Source: Butyrivibrio sp. VCB2006 (GTDB lineage Bacteria > Bacillota > Clostridia > Lachnospirales > Lachnospiraceae). Taken from it: 64,000 nt of DNA. The position numbers were made by a program, and so were the translations under genes. Below the pieces are notes generated by a model, which made no database searches, had not been told where the DNA came from, and saw only the letters and a program-made list of their open reading frames with translations. Location of the stretch: the NCBI RefSeq assembly GCF_000420945.1, contig NZ_ATVX01000011.1, positions 1 to 64,000 of the forward strand. The letters run 5' to 3'. This document shows, piece after piece, positions 1 to 8,599 of the stretch (position 1 is the first letter of the stretch; each line of letters begins with the position of its first letter).

Positions 1-126
<126 letters not shown>

Positions 127-285
127 AAAAGTTTGATCTGACCAAAACTCAAGCTTGGCTTTTGTTCTGTCCGTTATTTACTAATTTTTGTTCTGAATAA
201 TTCTCTTGGAATTTTTCAGGGTTGCATTACTGTTTATTTGTCAAGGTTCTGATAATTATGAGCCTTACTAGTTGCATAAGGCAAC

Positions 286-373
286 GCAGAAGGAGGGATT
301 TGAACCCTCGCGCCGCTATTAACGACCTGCACCCTTTCCAGGGGTGTCTCTTCAACCACTTGAGTACTTCTGC
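286..373 (-). tRNA. tRNA-Ser (GGA)
   Basis: This 88-base gene folds as a class II tRNA with a long variable arm. The acceptor stem is GCAGAAG/CTTCTGC, the anticodon loop is CTGGAAA (anticodon GGA, decoding UCC and UCU), and the T loop is GGGTTCAAATCC. The discriminator base is G, as in serine tRNAs. CCA is not encoded. It lies between another tRNA-Ser and the 16S gene on the same strand, so it is probably part of the rRNA transcript. Confidence 0.95.
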
Positions 374-430
374 AAAATAGTTGATTAACAATAATTATAT
401 TGCTGTATAGCAGCGTGTTCATAATTAAGC

Positions 431-515
431 GGAGCGAAAGGGATTCGAACCCTTGTGGCGTTGCCGCCAAACGGTTTTCAAGACCGCCTCGTTATGACCG
501 CTTCGATATCGCTCC
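431..515 (-). tRNA. tRNA-Ser (UGA)
   Basis: This 85-base class II tRNA has acceptor stem GGAGCGA/TCGCTCC, anticodon loop CTTGAAA (anticodon UGA, decoding UCA and other UCN codons), a long variable arm and T loop GGGTTCGAATCCC. The discriminator is G and CCA is not encoded. It is the first gene after the 591-619 promoter and is followed 57 bases later by the second tRNA-Ser. Confidence 0.95.
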
Positions 516-590
516 GAGTTGTCTTATTTATATTTCAAATAAGTACTGCTCCGTGTGAGTGTTTGTGGCGCTCACCGCAGCGCAAGATAT

Positions 591-652
591 ATATTAACAA
601 AGCCCCACATACATGTCAAGCATGTTTTTTAACTTTTTTTAAAAAAATTATA
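591..652 (-). promoter_or_regulatory. Strong promoter with UP-like element for tRNA-Ser and rRNA
   Basis: Reading the minus strand, TTGACA (619-614), a 17-base spacer and TAATAT (596-591) form a near-consensus sigma-A promoter about 75 bases before tRNA-Ser(UGA). Directly upstream, 622-652 is an A/T tract with runs of seven T and seven A, resembling the UP elements of stable RNA promoters. The promoter also separates this transcript from the acetyltransferase gene ending at 656; no hairpin terminator is evident there. Confidence 0.85.
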
Positions 653-655
653 TTT

Positions 656-1159
656 TCATCTTTTTTGAACGATTTTTGATTTAGGCTCAACAGTGCCTTT
701 CACGACGGAACCCGCACCAATAACGCAATCATCGCCGATTGTTGTTCCTCTTAGTATTGTTACGTTTGCACCAACCCAAACGTTGTTTCCAATCACAATT
801 GGAGACGAAATAAACTCGTTTGCCATATCTTTTTTGTAATTATGATCATGATCTACCACGACCAGATTGTTTCCAAATTTGCAATTATCGCCTATAACAA
901 TCTCTTCCATTGCAGTAAGGCAGCAACCGGTATTAAAGAAACAATGATCACCGATTTTAAGCTTCCCATCCTGTGCAACCAGATAAAGGTTCCCCCTGTT
1001 CTGGTTATATGAACCAAGCCTTATTTCTCCTTTCCCATATATTTCAGTATGAAGATGGTCAAAGGTCTGGATCATTCCTGCTGAGAATTTCTTACCATAT
1101 CGGATTTTTTTACATACTACTGCCAAAAGATTTTTAGCATACAAAAAAGGCGACCGCAT
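656..1159 (-). CDS. Left-handed beta-helix (hexapeptide) acyltransferase
   Basis: This 167-residue protein is probably a sugar O-acetyltransferase of the LbH/MaeA-WbbJ type using acetyl-CoA. Isoleucine/valine-rich hexapeptide repeats run from about residue 65 to 155 (IGDHCFFNTG, IGDNCKFGNN, IGNNVWVGANVTILRG, IGDDCVIGAGSVV). A catalytic-type histidine lies in VVVDHDHNY. I start it at 1159 because AGGGG sits seven bases upstream; an ATG at 1180 that overlaps the previous gene's stop lacks a good site. It is the last gene of a run beginning at tsaE and follows a GT4 glycosyltransferase, so the acceptor is probably a glycan. The substrate is not known. Confidence 0.85.
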   Translation of the reverse strand: MRSPFLYAKNLLAVVCKKIRYGKKFSAGMIQTFDHLHTEIYGKGEIRLGSYNQNRGNLYLVAQDGKLKIGDHCFFNTGCCLTAMEEIVIGDNCKFGNNLVVVDHDHNYKKDMANEFISSPIVIGNNVWVGANVTILRGTTIGDDCVIGAGSVVKGTVEPKSKIVQKR

Positions 1160-1172
1160 CTTTTTACCCCTT

Positions 1173-2267
1173 TTAATCATTCAATATTTCTTCATAAACA
1201 GCTTCAAGTTTTGACAAATGAGCATCAAAGCCGAATTCATCCCTGGCAATCCGGTAGCTTTCATTAGACATAGCGCCGTAATCATCTCTTTTATCCAGTA
1301 TTCTGCATATGCCATCAGCAATAGCCTTGCAATCCCCCGGCTTAGCAAGAAATCCGCTTTTACCATTTTCAATAAGCTGAGGGATTCCACCAACCTCTGT
1401 TGACACCACCGGCAGGCCATAAGCCATAGCATCCAAAATCGCCATCGGAAGGCCTTCCTGATAAGACGGAAGCATAAAAAGAGATGATTCCATCAGAAGC
1501 TTATCCTTTTGCTCACCCCTAACCCATCCGGGGAAAAGGCACTTCTCCATAAGACCTTTTTCCGAAAGAGCTTTTTTAATCCTGTCTTCATCTTCTTTTG
1601 ATCCGCTTCCCGCAAAAACAAACCTTGCACCAGGATATCTTTTGTCAACATTCTCCACTATCCCGGCAAAGTCATATCCGCCCTTGCGCTGGCCAAGTTC
1701 TCCCAGAAAAAGAATCTGCTGCTTTTCAAATCTGGTTCCCAGCAGACTTTGAACTTCTTCTTTAGGTCTCGGCTTACAGTAATTGTTTATTACCACAAGT
1801 TTATCGTCAGGTAAAAAAGCCTGTAATCTTTCCTTCCACTCCTCTGAAAGGACGATTACTTTAGAAAATTTGCCAAATACTTCACCTATTCTGGCTTTCT
1901 TTTTATCAGATGCCCGAACATAAAAAGTCTCGAAGTCAGCTCCGTGACAATGGTCCAGGATGGGGATACCTCTTTTCCCAGCCATGTAAATAAAAGGCTG
2001 CATCCTGTAGAAGCTTCCTCCGAAAGAAGAATGTATGTGTATAAGTTCCGGTTTAAAATCCCTTAATACCCTTCCAAACTCCCTGTATGCTCCAAGAGCC
2101 TTCATGACCATCTTGAATTTTGAGGTGTCACAATAAGACTCTACATACCTGATATCGTAATCAGTCTCTATTTTACTGTCGTAATATCCATTAGTTACTG
2201 CTGCAATGCCGCCTTTAACATCCTTTTGTTGGACGATCATGCAAACTCTTCGCTTATTTTTTTCCAT
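1173..2267 (-). CDS. Glycosyltransferase family 4 (GT-B fold)
   Basis: A 364-residue retaining GT4 glycosyltransferase. The N-terminal Rossmann half starts with RVCMIVQQKDVKGGIAAV and holds an acceptor-side histidine in HCHGADF. The C-terminal donor half has FLGELGQRKGGYD and the family signature EGLPMAILDAMAYGLPVVS with the E-x7-E-like pair that binds the nucleotide sugar. No membrane segment is evident, so it is cytosolic or peripheral. No strong ribosome site precedes the ATG at 2267, and another ATG at 2240 has GAAGAG upstream, but the longer start gives the normal first beta strand. The sugar and acceptor cannot be read from the sequence. Confidence 0.88.
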   Translation of the reverse strand: MEKNKRRVCMIVQQKDVKGGIAAVTNGYYDSKIETDYDIRYVESYCDTSKFKMVMKALGAYREFGRVLRDFKPELIHIHSSFGGSFYRMQPFIYMAGKRGIPILDHCHGADFETFYVRASDKKKARIGEVFGKFSKVIVLSEEWKERLQAFLPDDKLVVINNYCKPRPKEEVQSLLGTRFEKQQILFLGELGQRKGGYDFAGIVENVDKRYPGARFVFAGSGSKEDEDRIKKALSEKGLMEKCLFPGWVRGEQKDKLLMESSLFMLPSYQEGLPMAILDAMAYGLPVVSTEVGGIPQLIENGKSGFLAKPGDCKAIADGICRILDKRDDYGAMSNESYRIARDEFGFDAHLSKLEAVYEEILND

Positions 2268-2271
2268 AAAT

Positions 2272-2300
2272 ACTTACGTAAGTTTAAGTCCCCTAAACTT
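2272..2300. repeat. Overlapping palindromes in the GT4 leader
   Basis: ACTTACGTAAGT (2272-2283) is a perfect 12-base palindrome. It overlaps an inverted repeat AAGTTTA/TAAACTT (2280-2286 and 2294-2300) with a seven-base loop. They lie between ispD and the GT4 start, where no ribosome site is obvious. They could be an operator or mRNA structure. No U-tract follows, so a terminator is unlikely. Confidence 0.4.
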
Positions 2301-2330
2301 CCCCAATCCACAAATCTCAATAAAATCTAC

Positions 2331-3041
2331 TTATTTCACAGACCTTAAAATCGCCTCAGCAGCCGGAATATCATCCGGTGTTGTAATCTTGATGTTTGTA
2401 TAGGAGCCTTCCACCAGCTTGACCTTCTTGTCGGTGAAGTATTCCACAACCATGGCATCATCGGTAATATTAACACCCTTAGCCATTAGTTCCCCTTCTT
2501 CCCTGTCAAGTCTCTGGTACAGTTCCAAAATCATTTTATAGGAAAAGACCTGTGGAGTCTGGATCATCCACGTATGGGCCCTGTCCGGGGTCTGACTTGC
2601 AAATCCCTTGTCATCGGAGATCTTGATGGTATCCTTAACAGGCATGCCGACAACGCAGGCGCCATGCTCCTTTACAGCATGAAGAGCCCTCATAATAATC
2701 TCGTCATTAACAAACGGTCTGGCTCCGTCGTGAATAAAAGCGTAGTCGCAGTCAGGAGCTGCTGCTTCCAGGCCACGTCTTACGCTATGATATCGAGCCA
2801 GCCCACCTTCCACAATAGCCGTAACCTTATCAAATCCGAATTTCTCTACTATCTCACGTCTTACGTAATCAATATCGCCTCTGGAAACCACAAGAACAAT
2901 ATCATCAATAATACTCTCTTCAAAAGCCCGTAGAGAATAGTAAATTAAGGGTTTACCCCCTATTTCCATGTATTGTTTTTTAACATCAGAGTTCATTCTG
3001 CTGCCGCTTCCTGCAGCCAGAACAATCGCTACTGTCTTCAT
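2331..3041 (-). CDS. ispD: 2-C-methyl-D-erythritol 4-phosphate cytidylyltransferase
   Basis: IspD (236 residues, normal length) joins CTP and MEP to give CDP-ME in the non-mevalonate isoprenoid pathway, which supplies undecaprenyl phosphate. The nucleotide-binding signature is at residues 7-23 ([17 protein letters not shown]), with the typical HDGARPFV at about 103-110 and the C-terminal NIKITTPDD. The ATG overlaps the last bases of tsaD (3038-3041, ATGA), indicating translational coupling. The TarI/RbtP cytidylyltransferases are close relatives, but no tarJ or tarF lies nearby, so IspD is the better call. Confidence 0.92.
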   Translation of the reverse strand: MKTVAIVLAAGSGSRMNSDVKKQYMEIGGKPLIYYSLRAFEESIIDDIVLVVSRGDIDYVRREIVEKFGFDKVTAIVEGGLARYHSVRRGLEAAAPDCDYAFIHDGARPFVNDEIIMRALHAVKEHGACVVGMPVKDTIKISDDKGFASQTPDRAHTWMIQTPQVFSYKMILELYQRLDREEGELMAKGVNITDDAMVVEYFTDKKVKLVEGSYTNIKITTPDDIPAAEAILRSVK

Positions 3042-4180
3042 GCCCTGCTTCTCCCGTGGAATCTTCGTTCTCTGTCTCCCAATGGAAGATTGGGAACCGC
3101 ATTCATATCAAGCCCGAATCTCACGCCCTTTTTGTACTCATAATAAGCCGCTGCCCCGATCATTGCCGCATTATCTGTGCAAAGAACCGGAGATGGCCTA
3201 TAGAAATTAATCTTATTTGCCTCACATTCTTTTTCCATAAGCTCACGAAGTCCGGAATTAGACGCAACTCCTCCTGCAATTGCAAGCTTGTTGTAGCCAT
3301 ATTCCTTGCAGGCTTTGATAGCATGAGAAACCAAAACCTCAACGACAGCTTTCTGGAAAGATGCCGCAACATCAGCCTGATTAAGCTCCTGTCCCTGCAT
3401 CTTAGCCTGATTTATATAGTTAAGTACTGAAGATTTTAATCCGCTAAAAGAAAAATCGTATTCCGCGTCACCAATCTTGGCCTGAGGGAATGTGAAAGCA
3501 TCAGGATTTCCCTCCTTGGCAGCCTTATCAATCTTAGGTCCTCCGGGATATCCAAGACCGATAGCTCTTGCCACCTTGTCAAAAGCTTCTCCTGCCGCGT
3601 CATCTCTGGTCTGTCCAATAATCTCGTACTCGCCGTAGTCTTTTACAACCACAAGATGAGAGTGACCGCCTGATACTACAAGGCAGACAAATGGTGGTTC
3701 CAGATCCTTATTCTCAATAAAATTAGCGCTGATATGTCCCTCGATATGGTGAACTCCGATAAGTGGCTTACCTGTAGCAAAAGAAATCGCTTTTGCCTCG
3801 GATACTCCAACTAAAAGAGCTCCAACAAGCCCCGGTCCATAGGTCACAGCCACAGCATCTATGTCACCGAGTGTTACACCAGCCTCAGAAAGAGCTGCTC
3901 TTATGCAGCCATTCATTTTTTCTACGTGCTTTCTGGATGCAATTTCAGGAACGACACCGCCATAAATTGTATGAAGTGCTATCTGTGAAGAGATAATATT
4001 AGAGAGAACTTCCCTTCCGTTTCTCACAACTGCTGCCGCTGTTTCATCACAGGAGCTTTCAATTGCAAGAATAAGAACATCTTCGTTTACCTCAGGAGAA
4101 TTCTTTTCTTTATTCTCTACTCCATCCTTTATAGACATAAAGATGACGCCGTCATCCTCAACATTCTTTTCTATATTCAT
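3038..4180 (-). CDS. tsaD: tRNA t6A37 threonylcarbamoyltransferase TsaD
   Basis: TsaD transfers the threonylcarbamoyl group from TC-AMP to A37 of ANN-decoding tRNAs, with TsaB and TsaE as partners. Seen here: the ASKHA fold start [15 protein letters not shown], metal ligands in [11 protein letters not shown], the VVSGGHSHL strand and [13 protein letters not shown] near the C-terminus. The protein is 380 residues, about 35 longer than usual, because of an N-terminal acidic/lysine-rich extension before LILAIES. The ATG at 4180 has AGAGG seven bases upstream, so the extension appears real. Its gene starts 2 bases after the stop of the unknown protein at 4183 and overlaps ispD. Confidence 0.95.
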   Translation of the reverse strand: MNIEKNVEDDGVIFMSIKDGVENKEKNSPEVNEDVLILAIESSCDETAAAVVRNGREVLSNIISSQIALHTIYGGVVPEIASRKHVEKMNGCIRAALSEAGVTLGDIDAVAVTYGPGLVGALLVGVSEAKAISFATGKPLIGVHHIEGHISANFIENKDLEPPFVCLVVSGGHSHLVVVKDYGEYEIIGQTRDDAAGEAFDKVARAIGLGYPGGPKIDKAAKEGNPDAFTFPQAKIGDAEYDFSFSGLKSSVLNYINQAKMQGQELNQADVAASFQKAVVEVLVSHAIKACKEYGYNKLAIAGGVASNSGLRELMEKECEANKINFYRPSPVLCTDNAAMIGAAAYYEYKKGVRFGLDMNAVPNLPLGDRERRFHGRSRA

Positions 4181-4182
4181 TA

Positions 4183-4749
4183 TTATTCCTCTTTAGGCTG
4201 CCAACCAAGAATCTTCCACCTTCTGGTGTCATCCTGGCGCAAAACAAACTGATAAATTATAGGTATACCACCCGTTCCCTGCCTCAAATAAAAGTAGCAG
4301 TCAACAGTGCACGCATTTCTCCCGTCAACCTTAGCCTCGAGATCAATGCGCTGAACCTGATAAACAGAAATGGAATAGTCGTTTTCTTTGCGCTGTTTAA
4401 CCTCATCCTTGATGGACTTATGGAAATTCGTCTGATTTGCCATAAGTTCGTCGTCCATCAGCCCCGCAAGGACATTGATCATTCTGTCCTCCTGCTCATC
4501 AGTATAGGTTTCCTTATACAGCGTCTGCATTATCTTGCCATACATTTCAACAACCATTTTAGGATCTGCCGGATAGCTCTTATCCAGATTAGTGGTTGTG
4601 ATCTCATCAACTACAGTAAGAACATAGTTTTCAGAGTCGCTGGCCTTTTTACTCCTAAGTACCACAAGGAATATTCCACCAATAAATATCGCTCCCAGTA
4701 CCACAAGAACAATTGACTTGATTATTGCAGACTTTGTACTTTCTTCCAT
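4183..4749 (-). CDS. Membrane-anchored protein of unknown function
   Basis: This 188-residue protein has one N-terminal membrane segment (about residues 8-30, [24 protein letters not shown]) and a soluble domain of about 150 residues that should face outside. The C-terminal half, with alternating strands and [21 protein letters not shown], looks like an SnoaL/NTF2-type or lipoprotein-like fold, but I cannot assign it. It may belong to DUF6715, known from Lachnospiraceae; this is from memory. It lies between rnz and tsaD in the t6A operon, and nothing in the sequence links it to tRNA modification. Confidence 0.75.
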   Translation of the reverse strand: MEESTKSAIIKSIVLVVLGAIFIGGIFLVVLRSKKASDSENYVLTVVDEITTTNLDKSYPADPKMVVEMYGKIMQTLYKETYTDEQEDRMINVLAGLMDDELMANQTNFHKSIKDEVKQRKENDYSISVYQVQRIDLEAKVDGRNACTVDCYFYLRQGTGGIPIIYQFVLRQDDTRRWKILGWQPKEE

Positions 4750-4814
4750 TTCCCCTCTTTTCCGGCGGGATCACTTAATTGGTAAAAGAAATCCCAGCCA
4801 CGCCCTCATAAAGT

Positions 4815-5735
4815 TTAGTCCTCAAATCTAAGTTCAATGCTGCGTCCATCTTTAGCAGCTTTTGTGTTAGCAAAAATCCTCTTGGCATCCGGCAGGTACT
4901 CTGCAGGATTTACAAGTGATGGGCTGTAATGAGTAAGCCACATCTCTTTTACCCCGGCATCCTTGGCCATCTTAGCTGCCTCATAGAAGGTCATGTGCTT
5001 ATATTCTCTGGCCTTAGCCTGCTTGTCAGGCTCGCCGTACATTCCCTCGCAGATAAAAAGATCTGAATCAGCCGCATTCCTTACAATGCTGTCGGTAGGC
5101 CTTGAATCAGTAGTATATGTAAGCTTGATTCCCTTTCTGGCATCCCCAAGAACCATATCGGGAGTAATAACTCTGCCGTCTTCTAAAGTGAAGGTTTCAC
5201 CTTTCTGAAGGCCATTCCAGTATCTTCTGTCAATTCCCGCTGCCGTAGCTGCTTCCACATTAAACTTGCCCTGCCTCTTAAGAGAGCAGCTGTAGCCATA
5301 GCAAGTAATATTGTGATTAACCTTAAATGCTGTAATAGAAAATCCGGGCATTCCCTCTATTTCAAAGGTCTCCTCATCGGTGGTGATCTCTTTGAACTTA
5401 ATCTCAAAGGGAAGCTCAGGAGCGATAACTCTGAGAGCATTAACGATTCTCTCAACGCCCTTAGGTCCAACGATCAAAAGAGGCTCCGTCCTCTCTGCGT
5501 TTCCCATGGTAAGAAGCATTCCCGGAAGACCACTTACGTGATCCGCATGGAAATGTGTAAAACAAATAACATCAATAGGCTTGGAGCTGATACCCTTCTT
5601 TTTCATGGCAATCTGGGTAGCTTCTCCACAGTCTATAAGTACACACTTTCCGTTATATCTCACCATAAGAGATGTGAGAAAACGGTTTGGAAGAGGCATC
5701 ATTCCGCCTGTTCCAAGCAAACAAACATCTATCAT
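4815..5735 (-). CDS. rnz: Ribonuclease Z
   Basis: RNase Z removes the 3' trailer from tRNA precursors, which matters here because neither tRNA-Ser gene in this window encodes CCA. The 306-residue protein has the metallo-beta-lactamase zinc motif HFHADHVSGLPG (about residues 60-72), the second histidine in NHNITCYGYSC, an aspartate in YTTDSRPTD and WLTHYSPSL near the end. The length fits the short bacterial form. It lies between the tsaB-rimI fusion and the unknown protein at 4183, so tRNA maturation and t6A modification are co-transcribed. Confidence 0.94.
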   Translation of the reverse strand: MIDVCLLGTGGMMPLPNRFLTSLMVRYNGKCVLIDCGEATQIAMKKKGISSKPIDVICFTHFHADHVSGLPGMLLTMGNAERTEPLLIVGPKGVERIVNALRVIAPELPFEIKFKEITTDEETFEIEGMPGFSITAFKVNHNITCYGYSCSLKRQGKFNVEAATAAGIDRRYWNGLQKGETFTLEDGRVITPDMVLGDARKGIKLTYTTDSRPTDSIVRNAADSDLFICEGMYGEPDKQAKAREYKHMTFYEAAKMAKDAGVKEMWLTHYSPSLVNPAEYLPDAKRIFANTKAAKDGRSIELRFED

Positions 5736-5797
5736 ATAATCAAAATCCTTTTATCATAAATCAATTGCTGCAAGCTCAAACTACTTCCGTCACAGCA

Positions 5798-7042
5798 TCA
5801 TTCACTTAACTCAGCTCGTTTCCAATAAATAGCCGCATCTTCCTTGGGCTCATCATAAAAACCTGGTCTAAGTCCCTCACTCTTAAAGCCAAGCCTTTCA
5901 TAAAGTCGTATCGCAAACTCATTGCCGGCTCTGACTTCCAAGGTGTAGTTCTTTATTCCGATGCCTCTTCCTCTCTCAAGAAGCTGCTTGACCATCTTGT
6001 AGCCAATGCCCTCTCCTCTGCAATCTCTTGCTACAGATACATTGGTCACTTCGCCGTCACCTGAAACATTCTGAACTCCGCAAACTCCAACAACTCTTCC
6101 CGCCTTTTCTGCCACAAGATAAATGGTATCGTCCCTGGTAAGAGCATCAATCAGCTGCTTTCTGTTCCATGCTTCCTTGCCAAGATTTTCTTTTTCCAAA
6201 GAAGCTGCATCATCAATATCTTCAGCTGTCATCTCCCTAATCCTTACGATTCCGGGAGTCTTTCTATTCTCAAGCTTTCTCTTTTCTCTGTCGTCAGCGC
6301 TGTTTCCTGCGCCATCTTTTTCCTTGGCCTCTCTCTCAGCCTGTGAAAGCCTGAGATAATCAGGCGCAAACTCATCTGACGAAATCATGCGGCCTTCCTT
6401 GGCATAATGCATGGCAAGGGCAACAAGTGCTGCTCCGCTCTGTCTGTTCTGGTGCATAGGTGCAATTGAATAAGGCACCTTAAGAAGTCTCTCAAGTTCA
6501 TCGTGATAAGCCGGGATTCCATCTCCCAAAAGAACTACAGGCTTACCGATTTCGTTGATCCTGCTAACAATATCCTCGACAGATGTAGCGAACTGCTCAT
6601 GGATCACCTGCATGTCAAAAGTGCGCTCAAAGTACTTGCCTTCGGGAGTATTGGGTACAAAGGTGTAAAGACCTGTGTATACCTGTTTTCTCTTGGCATC
6701 CATCATGGGACATATTATCTTCTCAACGCCGTATAGGTTGTATGCGATAGCATCAACGGTAGGTATCGGAATAATAGGCTTATCAAGAGCAAGCGCCAAT
6801 CCTTTGGCTGTTGCACTTCCAATACGAAGTCCCGTAAAAGAGCCGGGGCCTTTAGCCACAGCTATAGCATCGATAGTGGACAGATCCAGGTTAATCTTTT
6901 CCCTGATATCATCCATCATCGGCATCAAAATCTCTGAATGTGTTGTTTTGTACTGAATGGAAAACTGAGAAACAAGCATATCGCCGTCGGCAATTGCCAC
7001 AGTTCCAACCAGTCCTGATGTATCAATTCCTAATATCTTCAT
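5798..7042 (-). CDS. tsaB-rimI: TsaB-RimI fusion: t6A complex subunit plus N-acetyltransferase
   Basis: This 414-residue protein joins two enzymes usually encoded by separate genes. Residues 1-235 are TsaB, the inactive TsaD paralogue that dimerises with it (LGIDTSGLVGTVAI, AKGPGSFTGLRIG, CPMMDAKRKQVYTGLY). A charged linker follows (about 236-265). Residues 266-414 are a GNAT domain like RimI, which acetylates the N-terminus of ribosomal protein S18, with acetyl-CoA motif RGEGIGYKMV and the NEFAIRLYERLGFK signature. The frame is open throughout, with no sign of a frameshift. I chose ATG 7042 over GTG 7051. tsaE ends just upstream (7048). Confidence 0.92.
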   Translation of the reverse strand: MKILGIDTSGLVGTVAIADGDMLVSQFSIQYKTTHSEILMPMMDDIREKINLDLSTIDAIAVAKGPGSFTGLRIGSATAKGLALALDKPIIPIPTVDAIAYNLYGVEKIICPMMDAKRKQVYTGLYTFVPNTPEGKYFERTFDMQVIHEQFATSVEDIVSRINEIGKPVVLLGDGIPAYHDELERLLKVPYSIAPMHQNRQSGAALVALAMHYAKEGRMISSDEFAPDYLRLSQAEREAKEKDGAGNSADDREKRKLENRKTPGIVRIREMTAEDIDDAASLEKENLGKEAWNRKQLIDALTRDDTIYLVAEKAGRVVGVCGVQNVSGDGEVTNVSVARDCRGEGIGYKMVKQLLERGRGIGIKNYTLEVRAGNEFAIRLYERLGFKSEGLRPGFYDEPKEDAAIYWKRAELSE

Positions 7043-7047
7043 AATTC

Positions 7048-7485
7048 TCACTTCTTGGTCATGGTAATAAGGCGATAATCAAAGCCCTTTTCCAGATTCT
7101 TCTCAATAACAATCTCTGTATAGTGTTCAGGCAGAAGCTCCTCTATCAGATTGGCCCACTCAACAAAGCAAATGCCGTCTCCATAGAAATAATCTTCATA
7201 GCCTATCTCATCCATTTCGCTCACATCGCCGATCCTGTATACATCAAAATGATAAAAAGGAATGCGGCCCTCGTCATAAACCTGCAAAATGGTAAAAGTC
7301 GGGCTGCTGACCGGCCCTGTAATTCCAAGGCCCCGTGCTACACCCTGCGTCAGAACGGTCTTACCAACCCCCAGGTCTCCTACTAGCGTATAAACCATTC
7401 CCGGCTGGGCATTCTCGCCAATTCTCTTACCTATCTCAAAAGTTTCCTGAGCACTAAATGTCTCATGTTTTGTAACTATTTCCAT
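7048..7485 (-). CDS. tsaE: t6A biosynthesis ATPase TsaE
   Basis: TsaE is the P-loop ATPase that cycles the TsaBD complex during t6A formation. The 145-residue protein has the Walker A motif GDLGVGKTVLTQG at about residues 34-46, SSPTFTILQVYDEG, the HFDVYRI strand and FVEWANLIEELLP. The start at 7485 is set by GGAGAGG six bases upstream; longer readings with an upstream start have an untypical hydrophobic N-terminus and overlap the promoter. It is the first gene of the operon, and its end is followed by tsaB-rimI within a few bases. Confidence 0.93.
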   Translation of the reverse strand: MEIVTKHETFSAQETFEIGKRIGENAQPGMVYTLVGDLGVGKTVLTQGVARGLGITGPVSSPTFTILQVYDEGRIPFYHFDVYRIGDVSEMDEIGYEDYFYGDGICFVEWANLIEELLPEHYTEIVIEKNLEKGFDYRLITMTKK

Positions 7486-7518
7486 TGAACGCCTCTCCAA
7501 AAACCAATTTCCCTCTTG

Positions 7519-7527
7519 TAGTATAGC
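7519..7527 (-). promoter_or_regulatory. Extended -10 promoter for the tsaE operon
   Basis: On the minus strand, TGC-TATACT (7527-7519) is an extended -10 element about 33 bases before the tsaE start. No good -35 lies at 17 bases, which is common for TGn promoters. It lies downstream of the ribU terminator, so the operon from tsaE to the acetyltransferase probably begins here. Confidence 0.6.
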
Positions 7528-7589
7528 ATAAAACAAATATATGAGGCAGATGGAAATGTGCAGTTCTTGGACGAGCAGTTTGATTTTCA

Positions 7590-7656
7590 AAATAAAAAAA
7601 TGAGGCGAGGCCGACTGTTATGAATAACGCTGAAAGGAGGCCTCTCCTCATTTTTG
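7590..7656 (-). terminator. Rho-independent terminator after ribU
   Basis: The arms ATGAGGCGAGGCC (7600-7612) and GGCCTCTCCTCAT (7639-7651) pair at 12 of 13 positions. On the minus strand a run of seven T follows (7599-7593). A shorter T run follows on the plus strand. It separates ribU from the tsaE operon. Confidence 0.85.
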
Positions 7657-7717
7657 AATTTTAGAAAACCATTGCGTAGACGAAAACAAGCATTTCAATC
7701 TACCTCATATAATTGTT

Positions 7718-8494
7718 TCAAGCCTTAGCTACCTTTTTGGAGGCAACCATCTGGTCAGCCTTGAGAATTGGGCTAAGCTGCTTGTATACAAGGAATGTGA
7801 TCGCAGAATCAGCAAGTCCCTTTACAAGGTTGAATGGTGCTACTGCAAACAGGCAGAATGTAAATACGTTTGAAATTGCGGGATTGATAGCTGCACCCAT
7901 CTGTACAAATACATCGATTCCGCTTCCAAACATAATAGCATATGCAGGAAGAAGGAAGAATGCATTGAGAAGTGAACCAACTACTGCGATGCAAAGTGTA
8001 CCAACTACACAGCTGATAAGAGCAGTCTTACGTGTCTTCTTAAATCTGTAAATAATAGTTGCAGGAACAACAAATGCTGCGCCTACTACGAAGTTTGCAA
8101 TCTCGCCTACAAATCCGGAAGTTGTTCCCTGAAGCAGAATATTGAGTGCTACCTTGATGAACTCAATCATAACCGCAACCATAGGGCCGGCAGCAAAACC
8201 GCCGATCAGCGCAGGCATATCGCTGAAATCGAACTTGTAAAAAGATGGTGCAAATGGAAGTGGGAACTCAAGTAACATAAGTACAAATGATATAGCGGAG
8301 AATACTCCGATAATTGCTACTCTTCTGATGCTAAACATCGCCTCTGTTCGGCCGTTAAGCTCTTTTTCTTTCTTGCTCGCGATTTTCTCTGCTACCACTG
8401 TGATAGCGATTGCTGCGACAACAAGAAGGATCAGTGCTACGAATGTCCCCATGTTCCCCTTAATTGTGTCAAATAGTGTCTGTGTTTCTTTCAT
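7718..8494 (-). CDS. ribU: Riboflavin ECF transporter S component
   Basis: RibU binds riboflavin in the membrane and works with the shared ECF EcfT/EcfA module, which is not encoded here. The 258-residue protein has about six membrane segments, and the substrate-region stretch LEFPLPFAPSFYKFDFSD followed by MPALIGGFAAGP is typical of RibU. It starts at 8494, where GGAGAAAAGGAG precedes the ATG; an upstream in-frame ATG at 8611 lies inside the riboswitch and is rejected. It carries about 30 extra N-terminal residues and a first helix before the usual core. The FMN riboswitch upstream independently supports the substrate. Confidence 0.93.
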   Translation of the reverse strand: MKETQTLFDTIKGNMGTFVALILLVVAAIAITVVAEKIASKKEKELNGRTEAMFSIRRVAIIGVFSAISFVLMLLEFPLPFAPSFYKFDFSDMPALIGGFAAGPMVAVMIEFIKVALNILLQGTTSGFVGEIANFVVGAAFVVPATIIYRFKKTRKTALISCVVGTLCIAVVGSLLNAFFLLPAYAIMFGSGIDVFVQMGAAINPAISNVFTFCLFAVAPFNLVKGLADSAITFLVYKQLSPILKADQMVASKKVAKA

Positions 8495-8529
8495 GTTTTC
8501 TCCTTTTCTCCATCGGGTTTGGAATTCAA

Positions 8530-8577
8530 GGGAAAAGAAAAAGCTCCAAGCAAGGCACATACCTAGACCTGGGGCTA
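8530..8577 (-). terminator. Probable expression-platform terminator of the FMN riboswitch
   Basis: On the minus strand AGCCCCAGG (8576-8568) can pair with CTTGGAGCT (8550-8542), with one mismatch and one G-U pair, and TTTTTCTTTT follows. It lies between the aptamer and the ribU start, where an FMN-controlled terminator would be expected. The competing antiterminator helix was not worked out. Confidence 0.55.
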
Positions 8578-8599
8578 CCACAAAAATAAATATTGCGCA

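Noticed and set aside
239..244. TTGACA in the 16S leader as a second rRNA promoter
   Set aside because: No -10-like hexamer at 15-19 bases, so it is not called.
455..679. 74-residue plus-strand frame over tRNA-Ser(UGA)
   Set aside because: It overlaps a tRNA gene and its promoter on the opposite strand.
2331..3041. ispD as tarI (ribitol-5-phosphate cytidylyltransferase)
   Set aside because: No tarJ, tarF or other teichoic acid gene is adjacent, and it is coupled to tsaD; IspD fits better.
7463..7651. 62-residue minus-strand reading frame spanning the ribU terminator
   Set aside because: It crosses a strong hairpin terminator and the tsaE promoter, and has no ribosome site of its own.
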